Below are positions 12,601 to 23,725 of a stretch of 64,000 nucleotides of DNA, piece after piece. The stretch's first letter is position 1. Each line of letters starts with the position of its first letter. Under the pieces are notes generated by a model. It was not told the origin of the DNA and did no database searches. It was given only the letters and a program-made list of their open reading frames with translations. The position numbers and the translations under genes are program-made. Origin of the DNA: Cepaea nemoralis (taxonomy: Eukaryota; Mollusca; Gastropoda; Stylommatophora; Helicidae); the NCBI GenBank assembly GCA_014155875.1, contig JACEFZ010027747.1:210742-274741 (forward strand), in the 5' to 3' direction.

Positions 12601-15600
12601 TCTGCTTTGCGTCGACTAACCTCTTCAGTACTTGCTTAACAAGGTGCGTACGCTGTCCTAAGTGTGTGGGGGGTTATTGTCGGAGTCACGGGACATCTTG
12701 TTCTTTTGCCTAAACAAATTCCTCTTTGGCCAGAGGTAGTCTGTCTCGGTGGTGTAACATCTGTCCTACGTGTGAGTAGTTGGGGTGATATATTTGGCGC
12801 TACTGGCTCGATACCTTTTGCATACACCGTGCTGTAACAAGTGTTCGATACGTATTCCTCGTCTGTGCGGATATGTCGGTCGTTACTTGGACTGACAACA
12901 GGGTTTCCTTCCCAATCGAATTTGCTAAACATTTCCTTTGTCCCTATTGTTGGGCCCCGCAAGCATATTTCCATGTGTTAAACATCATATGTTCAGCTAA
13001 ACCGTGCTGATAAGTGAGGGGTTTGTAGTGGTGATATATTTCTCTCGTTCTGGTCGCTACATATTTCATACATGCTTACGGAAGCTGTTCGTACCTTGTT
13101 TTGCACATAAGTTGAGTGATTGGGGCTAGTTCGTCTACGTGGTCAACTCTTTTGTTTTTCTCATCTGCCTAACAGAAATGTTCCCTACTTTTGATTCAGA
13201 AGTGTGACGAAGATATATCTTACGCAGTGGGATCATCAGGTGTCTAGTTGGCTAACAAATTTTGGGCCCGGCCTATTGTTGGCTAGATATGTTTCACGGC
13301 GCCTTACTGGTTAACATAATGTGTCCGACGCTTTTATAAGGTGCTGTGTGAGCTAGTTATGTTCTGTAGATGGTTTTGCTCAATAATTATTATATTTTGT
13401 CTATGACCGCACAGAGTATGAATTGTCCTACATTATTTGACGTTGAAGTCGGTACATAGAACGTGTATTGTTTGTCTGGTGTGTGAAACTAGTGTGGCCT
13501 GAGACAGTACACTGACAAATAACATATATTGGTCTTAGAAATGGTTTTCCTGAGAAAGAGGTAAAGACACTATCGGACACATAGAAAGAAATGGAAGTGT
13601 GGCTATCCTAATTTGACTACGTGATAACGTCGCTGAGTGACGACGGCGGACATGTGACCTGTCATGTCTTACGTGCAGTGCCGAAGGTTGAATCGGGGCA
13701 GGTTGTGTGTGTGGATGCTCGGGTGTCCTTTGGTGTAACGGATAACACTCGGACTACACGCGTTATAGAAAGAGTGGAGAGAGACGACCATTTAACCTTC
13801 GGAGGCAGTGGCTCGATTGATGCAGTGTATAGATCACTCCTATACACAGTGATCAGCATACGGTAGGTTCCCTGACTCGACAACCGATAGGCCACCCGTT
13901 TTTCTCGTAGGTTTTCCCTCGGTAACCACGTAGGTCTCAGATGGGTCCCACGTACCACTGTGACCGGATGGGATGTGACACCATATTGACCAGGTTGTAG
14001 TGAATGAGACGTAGTTTGGTGTGTAGCAATTACACCAGGTGTGATAGGGTGCAACGCCATCTGTGACCAGAGGTACTATTGTCCTGGTGGTGGTGGACTG
14101 TAACACTAGGGCGCTACTTGAGCAATATAAAATCAGCGCTCGCGGCGATTCGGGCAGGAAATTGTCAGCGAGTAGGACATTACCTTTCGGAACTAGCAGT
14201 CGCCTAACGGCTGATCATTTCATCGATCACTTTAACATCATCATGTCACTACACACATACCCTACCCGACAGTTAAGATGATCGGCGACCACTGGAGCAC
14301 GACTTCACCAGTGACTTGACACCGACTTTGACTATGTCCTTACGTTCTGCTACCATCTACCGTGTCACTGACATGTACCATACCTATAATTTACGTGGGC
14401 ATTCGACTAACGTGACCACTACTGCACCATCGACTTTGAGCACCACTTGACCAACTCGTGTTCAGCACCATGTACACCATACCTACTTTTCCGATAATTG
14501 ACGTAGGCATCGACCATTTACCACTACTTGCCACTACTGTGAGCATCGTCCATCGATCACTTGTAACCAACACAGGCTAACCACACGTACTTTCCCTATA
14601 CAATTTTGAGTGGTCACTCGACCATTTGACCAGTAACTTGCCCGCACTTGAGCACTACTGACAACGTCACTACTAATTTATCATCTCTGTTTCACTACAC
14701 GTACCATACCCTACAATTTCTCACTTGAGCGGTTGACACTGGTTGAACACTACTTGACCACTGCTGACCACGTCGACCATTTTACCATCACGTTTCAATA
14801 ACGACTTGTCTCTACCTTTTAAGTGTTCATTCGACCACTTCACCACTGGTTGACCGCTACTGACCATGTCATCGATCACTTTAAACCACTACCATATCTT
14901 AGGGACATCGTCATCTACAATTTAAGTGGTCACTCGCACTTGATCACCACTTGACCACGTGCCGACCATAATTTACCACCTTAACCATCACATATCGCAC
15001 GACCAATGTCCCAAAAATTTTCCTTACTTGACCACTACTTGACCACCACTTGACCATTGCTGACCACTAATTTACCACCATTAATCATCACCATATCATA
15101 TAACCACTTTTCCCTAAAATTTCCTTACTGTGACCACCCCCTTGACCACTGCTGACACTAATTACCACTAATTTACCATCCTCTAAGCATCATCATATCA
15201 TTACAATCACTCCTAAAATTGTCCTTACTTGACCACTGCTGACCACTAATTACCACCCTCTAAGCATCATCATATAATTACAATCACTTTCCCTAAAATT
15301 TTCCTGTACTTGACACCACTCTGACCACTGTTTGACCACTAATACCTGGTACCCACCCCTTACCGCCGAATGATACTACAACTATATCCATTACAATCAG
15401 CGATCTTCAGCTTTCAAGTTTTATTTGTAACACGTGTTATGTTAGTGAATAAGTCACTACAGACCTTACTAGCACTACTAGCCGCTACCCACCTCTTAAT
15501 AAATTAAGTAAGCTATACCCGCTAAAATCATTAAAATCGGCCATCTTTACTTTTTAAGGTTTTCATTTGTATCCGTATGATAATAGTGTATAGGCAGCTA

Positions 15601-16194
15601 CGACACTCTAAAACTCACTAATAGCCGCTACCCAACCCTCACCAACGAATTTCACTAAGCTATACCGCTAAAATCAATATTATCGGCCATTTTACTTTTA
15701 AGGTTTGCATTTGTAACCCGTATGATGATAGTGTATAGGCCACTACGACACTCTACAAAGCACTAATAGCCGCTACCCACCCCTCACCAACGAATTTCAC
15801 TAAGCTATACCCGCTAAATCAATAATATCGACCATCTGTACATTTAAGGTTTCATTTGTAACCCTGTGATGATCGTGGTTTAAACCCAAATCATCTAGCA
15901 TCGCCCCACGCGCCAACCTCCTCGCCACCACCCCGCACCCCGTCGTTATGTATTTTTATTTTTATTATTTTATTTATTTTATAATAATTAATTAAAAATT
16001 TTTATACACACACTCAATAGTTATCTGCCCTTAGAAACATAAAATCTTAGAATTATCGCCCTTAGATATGACCTAGATATCACCCCTTACCCCACCCAAC
16101 TACATGACCGAGAGGGGAGTGAAAATCACCGAGGTCAAGGTCAAATGGTGGAGGCTCCACCAAATACTAACCGTTTTGCGCTTTTCTAACTACT
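9688..16194 (-). repeat. Right inverted arm of the foldback element
   Basis: This is the reverse complement of the left arm but about 1.1 kb longer. Between 9700 and about 14100 the extra length consists of scattered single-base insertions, substitutions and uneven homopolymers. From about 15480 to 16194 it is almost identical to the left arm. All open frames here, such as 12112-12477 or 13662-14060, are broken mirror images of repeats and are not genes. Confidence 0.8.
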
Positions 16195-16200
16195 TATGAG
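16195..16200. other. Right target-site duplication TATGAG
   Basis: This is identical to 4236-4241 and flush with the right end of the inverted arm. Confidence 0.75.
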
Positions 16201-16399
16201 TCGAAGTGACATAAAGGCTAGTATACTTAATTATTGCACTGTTTTGGGTTAAAACCGCAGTTGTAGCAGTAAGACTAAGGGATCGACCCACACTCGTGAA
16301 ATGGGTTCCGACCCCTTTTTCTACTTCTCTATCTTCGTTTATCTCAGTGAAGTCTTGGGGGAGATATAAAGATCTTAAATGCACTCTTTCCAATGTTGC

Positions 16400-16740
16400 T
16401 TGTACGTTGGTATTCATGTCCCTATGGTTGATCTTGATAGTATCACTTCATCTATCACGTGGTCATTCCCTTGCTCTATATCGTCTATGTTTCGTCAATG
16501 TGGCTATTTGTGGCAGATGGTACATTGGTATTCTTGTGATGTGGCCAAATCATTTAATCTTCTTTTCATTAATGCACTGCATGATTGGTTTGAAATCTAG
16601 ATTTTCTCTAAAGGTCTCACTCCTTATGGTATCCCCCATAGTTACTCCTGCAGATCTTCTAAGGCATCTAAACTCTGCTGTTATGATTTTGACTTCATTT
16701 CGTGCAGTAAGCGTCCATGTTTGACATTGGTAGCATAATG
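16400..16740 (-). pseudogene. LINE reverse transcriptase C-terminal fragment
   Basis: Minus-strand translation gives a LINE C-terminal tail with segments such as CLRRSAGVT and KKIKWFGHITRIPMYHLPQ, the 'WFGH' block that follows the RT domain in several non-LTR families. Frames are broken. It lies next to the right end of the foldback element and upstream of a second LINE tail. Confidence 0.6.
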
Positions 16741-16829
16741 TCGGCCCCAGTGTGATTCTTATGAGATTTGTTTATTACTTATATGTAACTTTCTATGTGA
16801 CAGAACTAGCGCTACTTGTCCCAGTTCAT

Positions 16830-17880
16830 TCATTCATTCAGTAGCATGTCCTTTGCAGAACCTCTCTCCCATAACAACCTTCCGGAAAACCTCTAGATCA
16901 TTAGCAAGATGTCTCGCTTCCGATACACCCATCTAGAGATCATCCGCCACATCCTGCACCCATCTTCTCTTTGGCCTTCCTTTTCCTCTCTTACCAGGTA
17001 AATATTCCTCCATCATTGTTTTCTCTGAACTTTCGTGACGTTTCAAGTGGCTAAAATATTAAAATTTTCTTCGTTTTATCGTCTTTAATAGCCAACCTTC
17101 TTCAATATTCAGCTCTTGAAGTATGGATGCATTTGTTCTTTTATTTATCCAAGATATTCTTAGTACTCGTCTATAACTTGTCCCAGTACCTGATTTAATT
17201 TGCAAAACGCTGTTGATTTCTCCCATCGGAAGTGAAAATTGATACTAGATATTTAAATGTACTGCTGTATTTTACTTCCAATTTCTTCATTGTTAATTGA
17301 CCGGGTTTCGGAAGTGAAAATTGATACAAGATATTTAAATGTACTGCTTTGTTTTACTTCCAAGTTCTTCATTGTTAATTGACCGGGTTCCTGACTGTCT
17401 GCCTTCACACTGTTGTTTCTGTCTGTTCAATGCTTATTTTCATGTTATGATTTTCTCACTTGAAATTGTAACTATAATGTTTTCTTTATCTTCGCCGCTT
17501 GCTTCTTGACATATATTGTCAATGTAGGTTATAAATAGAAGAGAGGAGAGAGCGACATCCTTGTCGTAGACATTAACTTGAAATGTTGTGATGTAACTGT
17601 CTTTGTTCTTACGCAACTTGTGCTTGGCATATAGAAACTATTACAAACATTGATTACATGTGTGCTAATTCCGCATACTCCTGTCAACTGTGTCAACAGC
17701 TTCTTCCTGGTCTGTAAATACGACTTTACGGGTCCTGTCATGTTCAACTGCTGTTTCTGTCACATGTCTAAGTGTGAATATTGTGGCTGTGCACCTTCTC
17801 CTTGGTCTAAAGCCCGCCTGGGCTTCTAATAGTTTTAATATTCCTTCAACAATTTTCGCATGAATATAAAAATACAACAT
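16830..17880 (-). mobile_element. Minus-strand LINE fragment with (ATGA)n tail
   Basis: The 3' end is the CATTCATTCATTCA stretch at about 16829-16842. The adjoining sequence, read on the minus strand, encodes a GKRGKGRPKRRWVQDVADD-type LINE tail. Towards the 5' side, 17880-17665 encodes an RT block with EAQAGFRPRRRC, the position of the 'EQAGFR' motif, and a degenerate motif A, VFTDQEEAVDTVDR. A partial internal duplication is visible (GGAAGTGAAAATTGATAC at about 17229 and 17311). The same 3' end occurs again at about 22765-23150. Confidence 0.7.
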
Positions 17881-18232
17881 CTGATGGCTGTAGAAATGTG
17901 GTTTCTGAGGAGATGCAAAGAATATCCCGGAGAGACAGAAAAACCAATGAACAAGTCCTTCAAGAAACAATTGAAGATTGTAAACTGATTAGAGTCATTA
18001 GACGTAGACAGTCAACAATTTTTGGGCATGTTATGAAAAGAAATGACTTGAAGAACTTGGTGACTTCACATCGAAGGGAAGAGACCACGGGGAAGACCGA
18101 GAAGTAAATACCTGAATGGTTTGACCACGTGGCATGGTAGAGACAGGAACACAGAGCTGATCCACGACTCTGGTGATCGAGTGAGATGGCAAAACATGAC
18201 CGCCCACGCTTATCGGCATGGCACATGATGTA
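17878..18232 (+). mobile_element. 5'-truncated LINE 3' end, family A
   Basis: Plus-strand sequence corresponds closely to the end of the LINE at 39672-41748. It begins at ATCTGATGGCTGTAGAAATG, includes the RRRQS.IFGHVMKRNDL block and ends in the HAYRHGT-like terminus followed by ATGATGTATGG. It is a typical 5'-truncated insertion. One base change or indel breaks the frame near 18105. Confidence 0.8.
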
Positions 18233-18239
18233 TGGATAA

Positions 18240-18280
18240 TATGTGTGGCCTAGTAGTCAGATTACTCTATCATCATCATT

Positions 18281-18334
<54 letters not shown>

Positions 18335-19850
18335 TTCCACTTTGCCGTCAAGCGTCGTGGGGAGGAATAATTGGCGTTCCAGCTCCCGACGGGTAGCTCT
18401 GGATAGTGTCATTCCGTGTGATTGTACAATGTCTTTGATGTCGTCAATCAATGGTCTTCTCGGGCGTCCTCTTGCTCTCGTCACAGGTGATCTTTGATGT
18501 AGAACCAGTGCTGGTAGTTGATGGTGTTGCATTCTAACGACATGGCCAAACCACTTGATCTTCTGTCTTTCGATAATATGGCACAAGGTGTTGATCCCAT
18601 TGTCTGTCTGATAACAGCATTTCTTACTCGGTCTTGGATTGTTAAGTTGGCAGCTCTCCTCAGGCATCTCATCTCACTGGTGTTGATTTTGCGTATGTGT
18701 GATTTGGATAATTTCCAAGTTTGAGATTGATAGCATAGGGTTGGTGTGAAACTTGTATGCTGTTTATTATCTATCGTTTTGCGGACATGGGTATGTTTGG
18801 ATGTTTCAGTATGGGTGATAGTTGATATGTAAGTGCATTTGCTTTTTGACATCTGTTCTCTATTTCTCTATCCAATCTTCTATCTTTTATTATAATACTT
18901 CCAAGATATTTGCATTTTTTAACTTGTTTCAGAAATGTGCTATTTATATGTATACTTAGTGAACCAGGAGAACTGCTAACTTGCATAACTTTGGTTTTGA
19001 CTATATTTATACTAATATTGTATTTACGGCAGGTTGAACTCAGATTATTAATATGATTTTGCAGCCTATTCTCATTGCTATAAAACAAGCACTGATCGTC
19101 TGCACATAGAAGTTCATTTATTGCATGTTGATATATTGTTTCATCCGAAATAAGTGTTCAGAATTTTCTGAATATGTTATTTCAAGGCTTGCTTCTTTGG
19201 ATATTCTGTCTATGTAGATATTAAATAGCGATACTCCTGTATTGACTTTGAACATATCTGATATACCTACTTGTGTTCTTACTGCACTTTGGCTCGAGTG
19301 GTACATGGCTATGATATTTTCTAACAATTGTCCTTGTATCCCGTAGTCATCAAGGATGGTCCATAATTTGTATCTGTCTACTCTATCGAAAGCCTTTTCG
19401 TGATCTACAAACACAATATTCTGCTGGTCACTATATTCGATGTATTTCCCCCCACACATTTGTCTAAGTGTGAATAGTGCATAAGTGAAACTTTTAACTT
19501 CCCTGAAACCAAATTGTACTTTGCTTAACTGTAGTTCAACTATGGGTCTAGCTCTTTATTCCAATAGTTTTGCGTACATTTTCCCTATATGTCTCAGGAG
19601 TGATATACCTCTGTATGTTTTGTACTCTGTCATATTGCCGCTCTATTTCCATATTGGTACTATTATTGTTTGTTGCCAATCGTCTAGGACTTTTATTTCT
19701 TCCCACGCTCCCGTTTTCCCACAAGCCTGAATAGCTTCTGTGGTCATTCCATCCGGAACCGGTGCTCTGGTTTTAGGACTTTTTTGTATAACTGATTTAA
19801 CTTCTGCAGGGATGAAGTTTGGTCCTTGTTGTCCACAGCTTTTAGGCACA
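18240..19850 (-). mobile_element. Minus-strand LINE with (ATG)n tail, decayed
   Basis: Ordered minus-strand blocks form a non-LTR RT. At 19849-19643 is the N-terminal region of the RT (KTRAPVPDGMTTEAIQACG, the 'K.PG.DG' motif). At 19459-19118 is motif A, FVDHEKAFDRVDR. At about 19100 is the catalytic CADD motif (LLCADDQCLFYSN). At 19088-18771 is the thumb region with CKYLGSII, and at 18667-18350 is the C-terminal tail KIKWFGHVVRMQHHQLP with GRPRRPLIDDIKD. The tail runs into (ATG)n, seen as CAT repeats on the plus strand. Several frameshifts make it inactive. Confidence 0.82.
18268..18335. repeat. (CAT)n microsatellite
   Basis: About 22 CAT units form the 3' tail of the minus-strand LINE at 18240-19850 and lie within 40 bp of the tail of the plus-strand LINE. 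Confidence 0.95.
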
Positions 19851-20129
19851 CAAGTTTTCTATGCTATTATGTCTAGGGTAAGTAGTTCTTGAACTTATTC
19901 TGCCCACCCTGCAAGTCTTTTTTGTGGATTACTCTATAATTAATACAATCTTTCTTATTGGTTCCGACTAACTTAGAATTACAAACAATATAAAGCAAAC
20001 ATTGAAAGGTATCGAGGACTGACAGTGGTCACTCCACTTTATCATGCTGTGATTTAGTATATGTGACAATGCTTCACATGCCTGTGGTAGTAACTAGCAT
20101 TACCTTACCTTTACTTTTACCGCGATTTA

Positions 20130-20480
20130 ATGTACTTTCATATTTATTTTGTGTTGTATCGATGTCTTAGTCATACAGTTTACTTACCCCCGGGATGGTT
20201 AACCCGGTCAACAAATGCCCGCAGAAGTCGGATGTGTCGGCCTAACGGCGCAAGAATGCAGCTTTGCTGTAAACAGGCACAACGCAATCACATCCGGAAG
20301 AAAAAAAAAAAACTCTGGATGAACGAAGAAGAAGAAGAAGAAGTTTACTTACACTGTATTGCTAATTATTGTCTACTTACATTGTATTGTGTAACTGTTT
20401 TAGTCAAGCAGATTACTTACACTGTATTGTCTAACTGCTTTAGTCATGCAGTTTACTTACATTGTTCTGTCTTGGTCGAA
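20130..20480. repeat. About 40-bp tandem repeat (TTTACTTACACTGTATTG unit), interrupted
   Basis: Units contain TTTAGTCATGCAGTTTACTT followed by ACACTGTATTG. Three clear copies lie at 20343-20480 and a part copy at 20150-20187. The array is split by a 155-bp insertion at 20188-20342. Confidence 0.7.
20188..20342 (+). mobile_element. Short retroposed insertion with A-run and (GAA)n tail
   Basis: The insertion is flanked by the direct repeat GTTTACTTAC (20178-20187 and 20343-20352), as expected of a target-site duplication. It carries a 12-bp A run and ends in GAAGAAGAAGAAG. The body may be the 3' end of a LINE, but no motif settles that. Confidence 0.65.
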
Positions 20481-20880
20481 GTTTGGTCACTTTAATCAAT
20501 CTTTACGAAAGAACTAACTCTACTTCACCAATCATTAGACGTACACGGTATATGGTGGTAAACGCACACTTTCACTGACCGAACGCCACGCCTGGATTTA
20601 TGTGGCCAGCTGTACACCGGCCACTGTGACCGGCCTTGGTTTGTCTGTGGTAGAATAACACACTTACTGCATCCGGATGTCCCCATAAGTGCTCAATCAC
20701 CCCCCTCCCCCCTCCCCATAGATCACGCAAGAAGAACCTCAGTAAGTACACGAACTCAGCAAAAGCGAGAGGATTCAAACATACGGTCAACTGATGTCAG
20801 ATGTTATAAATATTCTTTTGTTGGTTGGTATTCACATTTAGAAAGTTTGTTTGAGAGACGCAAAAGGCTCCCCAAACAAA
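20481..20880. other. Spacer, no gene recognised
   Basis: Non-repetitive sequence. A minus-strand frame of 72 codons at 20572-20790 shows no domain. Confidence 0.4.
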
Positions 20881-20884
20881 GAAG

Positions 20885-20984
20885 ATGATGAAAAAAAAAG
20901 TAAGGAAAAGGAGAAGGAGGAGAAGGAGGAGGAGAAGAAAGAAGACGAACAACAACAGCAGCATAACCAACAATAACAAGTCGC

Positions 20985-21036
<52 letters not shown>

Positions 21037-21055
21037 TTCCCTGTCTCTCCCTCAG

Positions 21056-21087
<32 letters not shown>

Positions 21088-21100
21088 ACACTCTGGGTGT
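20885..21100. repeat. GGA/GAAG and TC-rich low-complexity tract
   Basis: A purine-rich (AGG/AAG) stretch at 20885-20945 is followed by (TC)n at about 20985-21090 with interruptions. Predicted Ser/Leu-rich or Arg/Glu-rich frames are translations of the repeat. Confidence 0.9.
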
Positions 21101-21329
21101 GTTTTTCACTTCTTATCTACCACACTCTGCCATACCCTTCTCTTCTTACTCTCTGTGTCTCTCCCTACCTCTTTCTCCTATCTCTGTCTCTACCTTCCAT
21201 TGTATCGTGTCTCTTGCCTCTCTTCTTGCTCTGTCTGTCCTCTATTTCTCCCGTCCAACACTCCCCTCCCCAACCATCTAACACATCTTCACTTATCTAC
21301 AATGCTGACTACTTCATCTGTTCTCTAAT

Positions 21330-21750
21330 ACACGTCAGCATGTATCTGCCAGCTAACCTATCATACTCCAGGCTCGGGCGACGACCGGAAGACCTGCATC
21401 AACCCCTGGTCTCAGCGTGACAACTATACATTCACAGACAGATGCCTATGAGAGATAGCCAACCTATTATTCCAGACAGCAGGAGCTCCATCTACAGGCC
21501 ACCGCCTACCAGGAAGCATAACAGAGAGGCTGGGGAAGCTAAGAAATAATACCCTGCAATACATAAAGACCCGGGTATGAAGAATAATGAGTCCCGTGAC
21601 TATAATATCCAGGCAGGGGCAAGATGGAATTAATTTGGTTACAGTAGCTAACGGATGAGGGCGCCACGAGTCAAGCAGTCTCCGTTATCTGCCAGGTGTA
21701 GGGCATCTGTACAGCTGATCACAGCGGGTAGAGATAGGGTAGGAAACCTG
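21330..21750. other. Spacer, no gene recognised
   Basis: Somewhat GC-richer than its surroundings, with no open frame of recognisable content. It may be an old repeat. Confidence 0.35.
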
Positions 21751-21753
21751 GCA

Positions 21754-21754
<1 letters not shown>

Positions 21755-21784
<30 letters not shown>

Positions 21785-21816
21785 CTTCTTCTTCTTCTTC
21801 TTCTTCTTCTTCTTCT

Positions 21817-21863
<47 letters not shown>

Positions 21864-21925
21864 TTCTTCTTCTTCTTCTTCTTCTTCTTCTTCTTCGTCG
21901 TCGTCGTCGTCGTCTTCGTCCTCCA
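21755..21925. repeat. (TTC)n microsatellite, about 170 bp, grading into (GTC)n
   Basis: Almost pure TTC with one TCC interruption near 21840, then TCGTCG from 21897. The poly-Ser and poly-Glu frames over it are artefacts. Confidence 0.97.
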
Positions 21926-21999
21926 CCACCTCCACCGCCGCTAGCGCCACCGCTGCTGCTGCTTAGCTGTTGCTGCTATTCCTCCTCCTCTTTCTTCTT

Positions 22000-22720
22000 C
22001 TTCTAGATCTGTAACAGGCCATCAACTTTCTAATGATCCTTCCTCATTGTTGTAGGTACAAGATGTTTTTATATATCTTCATCTTCAGTGTTTTAGCACG
22101 GTTAACGAAACATAACTGTAGTCGTAGATAACTCCAAATTATAAAGGGACCAAAGAATACTCACACTTTTAAACTCTATGAAAGCCATGGATACATGAAT
22201 AGTCAGGTGACCTGCTTGTAGAACCGTGCACATACTTCACTCGTTCCGTCCCAGAACATTTCGCAGCAGATGTCCGGGGGTAGGCGAAGGGCGAGGGTGC
22301 GATAACCACATATATAATAGTATGACTTTGAAAGAACACCAACGAATTAACGAATAACACATTCTTTACTTTAAAAGGCTTAGCACGCATGTCCGTCTGA
22401 CCTTCTAACTTCTTGTCTACCCTTTTTCATACATTATTTCATTCATACATCACTTATAAACGTATATTGAAGAACAACAATAATATATTTATTATAAACG
22501 CACGACAAAAGTACACAAAATAATTACTACAGCACTGATAATATGGAAAGCTCATTGACACGCAAAAATCAGCCCAGTATACTAGAAGTAGTAGCAAGGG
22601 TAATGATAACGCTTGATCTAAAAGCGATCAAAATTTAAACAAAAGGCTATAAGACTAATTAATACACAACTATTAGCATGCAATTGGAATAAGGCTAAGG
22701 GAACTATAACATACTTGCAT
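22000..22720. other. AT-rich spacer with a dispersed-repeat fragment
   Basis: No gene is visible. The segment around 22556-22600 (CACGCAAAAATCAGCCCAGT and following) recurs at about 47208-47280 and 61261-61310, so it belongs to a dispersed repeat family. A (TTAA)n tract follows at 22726-22760. Confidence 0.5.
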
Positions 22721-22764
22721 ACTTCATTAATTAACTAATTAATTAATTAATTAATTAATTCATT

Positions 22765-23150
22765 CATTCATTCATTCAGCAGCATGTCCTTTGCAGGACT
22801 TCGCTCCCATAACAAGCTTCCGGAAAACCTCTCGATCACAAGCACGATGTCCCTCTTCCGATCCACACATCTAGAGATTATCCGCCACATCCTGCGCCCA
22901 TCTTCTCTTTGGCCTCCCTTTTCCTCTATTTCCGGGCATATACCCCTCCATTTTTGTTTCCTCCAAACTTTAATGACGTTTCAAGTGACCAGAATATTTC
23001 AATATTCTTTATTTTATCGTCTTTAGTAGCCAATCTTCTTCAATACTCAGATCTTGTCGTGTGGATGCATTTGTTCCTTTCTGTATCCAAGATATTGCTA
23101 GAACCCGTCTATAACATTTATATTCATAGGCATGTATGTGCTGTTCAGTT
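22765..23150 (-). mobile_element. 5'-truncated LINE copy with (ATGA)n and (AATT)n tail
   Basis: Nearly the same sequence as the 3' part of the LINE at 16830-17160: CAGCAGCATGTCCTTTGCAG, ACACATCTAGAGATTATCCG and onward. The CATTCATTCATT stretch on its left is the tail, and a (TTAA)n run continues it. Confidence 0.75.
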
Positions 23151-23229
23151 TGTTTAGTAAGTGTTCAAGACTCACAGGCGTATGTTGCAATAGGGAAAAA
23201 TGCATGCTCTTAAAAATCTAAATTGTGTA

Positions 23230-23725
23230 GGTCCCACGCCACAATTTTTTTCAGTTGTTTTAGCTTTTGAAGAGCAATAGATATTTCCTTCATTGTGTCA
23301 CCATTGTTGGTAATTAATAGCCTGTATACTATGATATTTAAATAGGACCGTGTAATCTTGCTTTGACTGTACACGTGATGATGGTATCATTGATTTGTTA
23401 TGGAAGCTTGTTCCACAGGCGAGCTTGGAGATTATATTAAAACAACCACAAGATGAAATTGTGTGCACTTTTATGCAGGATATTGTGAGTAGTTTGGTTT
23501 AGTTCGAAAGTAAATGTTTCTGCTGTGGTAATATCTGAAGACGTATATATACACTGAAGATAGCATTGCTACATTTACTATAACATAAACCTACAGCCCG
23601 TTTCTGGAGTGAGTAAAGTAGTTTAGTGATTAGATTGGGATAGCCACCCCAGATTGTGGAACAATAGTTAAATACGTGTCTGTAAATGGGGATATTAGAA
23701 AATCGTTCTTGTGTATTTATCACAG
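23230..23725 (-). pseudogene. CR1/jockey-like RT C-terminal fragment
   Basis: The minus-strand frame at 23723-23499 contains HVFNYCSTIWGGYPNL and SLQKRAVGLC, the '.YC..W....L..LQ.RA.R' block that follows the RT domain in CR1/jockey-like LINEs. It is similar in layout to 29040-29684. No intact RT remains. Confidence 0.65.

Larger units (their letters stand above)
4242..16194. mobile_element. 12-kb foldback (long-TIR) transposable element
   Basis: The outermost bases are AGTAGTTAGAAAAGCGCAAA on the left and the exact reverse complement on the right. Inverted similarity continues inward through landmarks: the gene-poor TGGAGGCTCCACCA block, an AATAAAATAAATA tract, three to four units of about 145 bp, GTGGTCAAG minisatellite, a unique 600-bp part, and about 260-bp tandem units. 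The arms meet around 9625-9687. No transposase, integrase or polymerase frame is visible, so it would be mobilised in trans. TSD of 6 bp and 5'-AG termini resemble Polinton/Maverick elements, but none of their genes is present; foldback elements of other groups are possible. Confidence 0.75.

Noticed and set aside
10532..12974. Several 60-120 codon frames in the right arm of the foldback element
   Set aside because: They are mirror images of noncoding tandem repeats, with indel noise, and show no domain.
13662..14060. 132-codon minus-strand frame in the right arm
   Set aside because: The mirror sequence in the left arm does not keep the frame open. Difference is single-base indels.
21648..21966. 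Poly-Glu and poly-Ser proteins
   Set aside because: Translations of (TTC)n.
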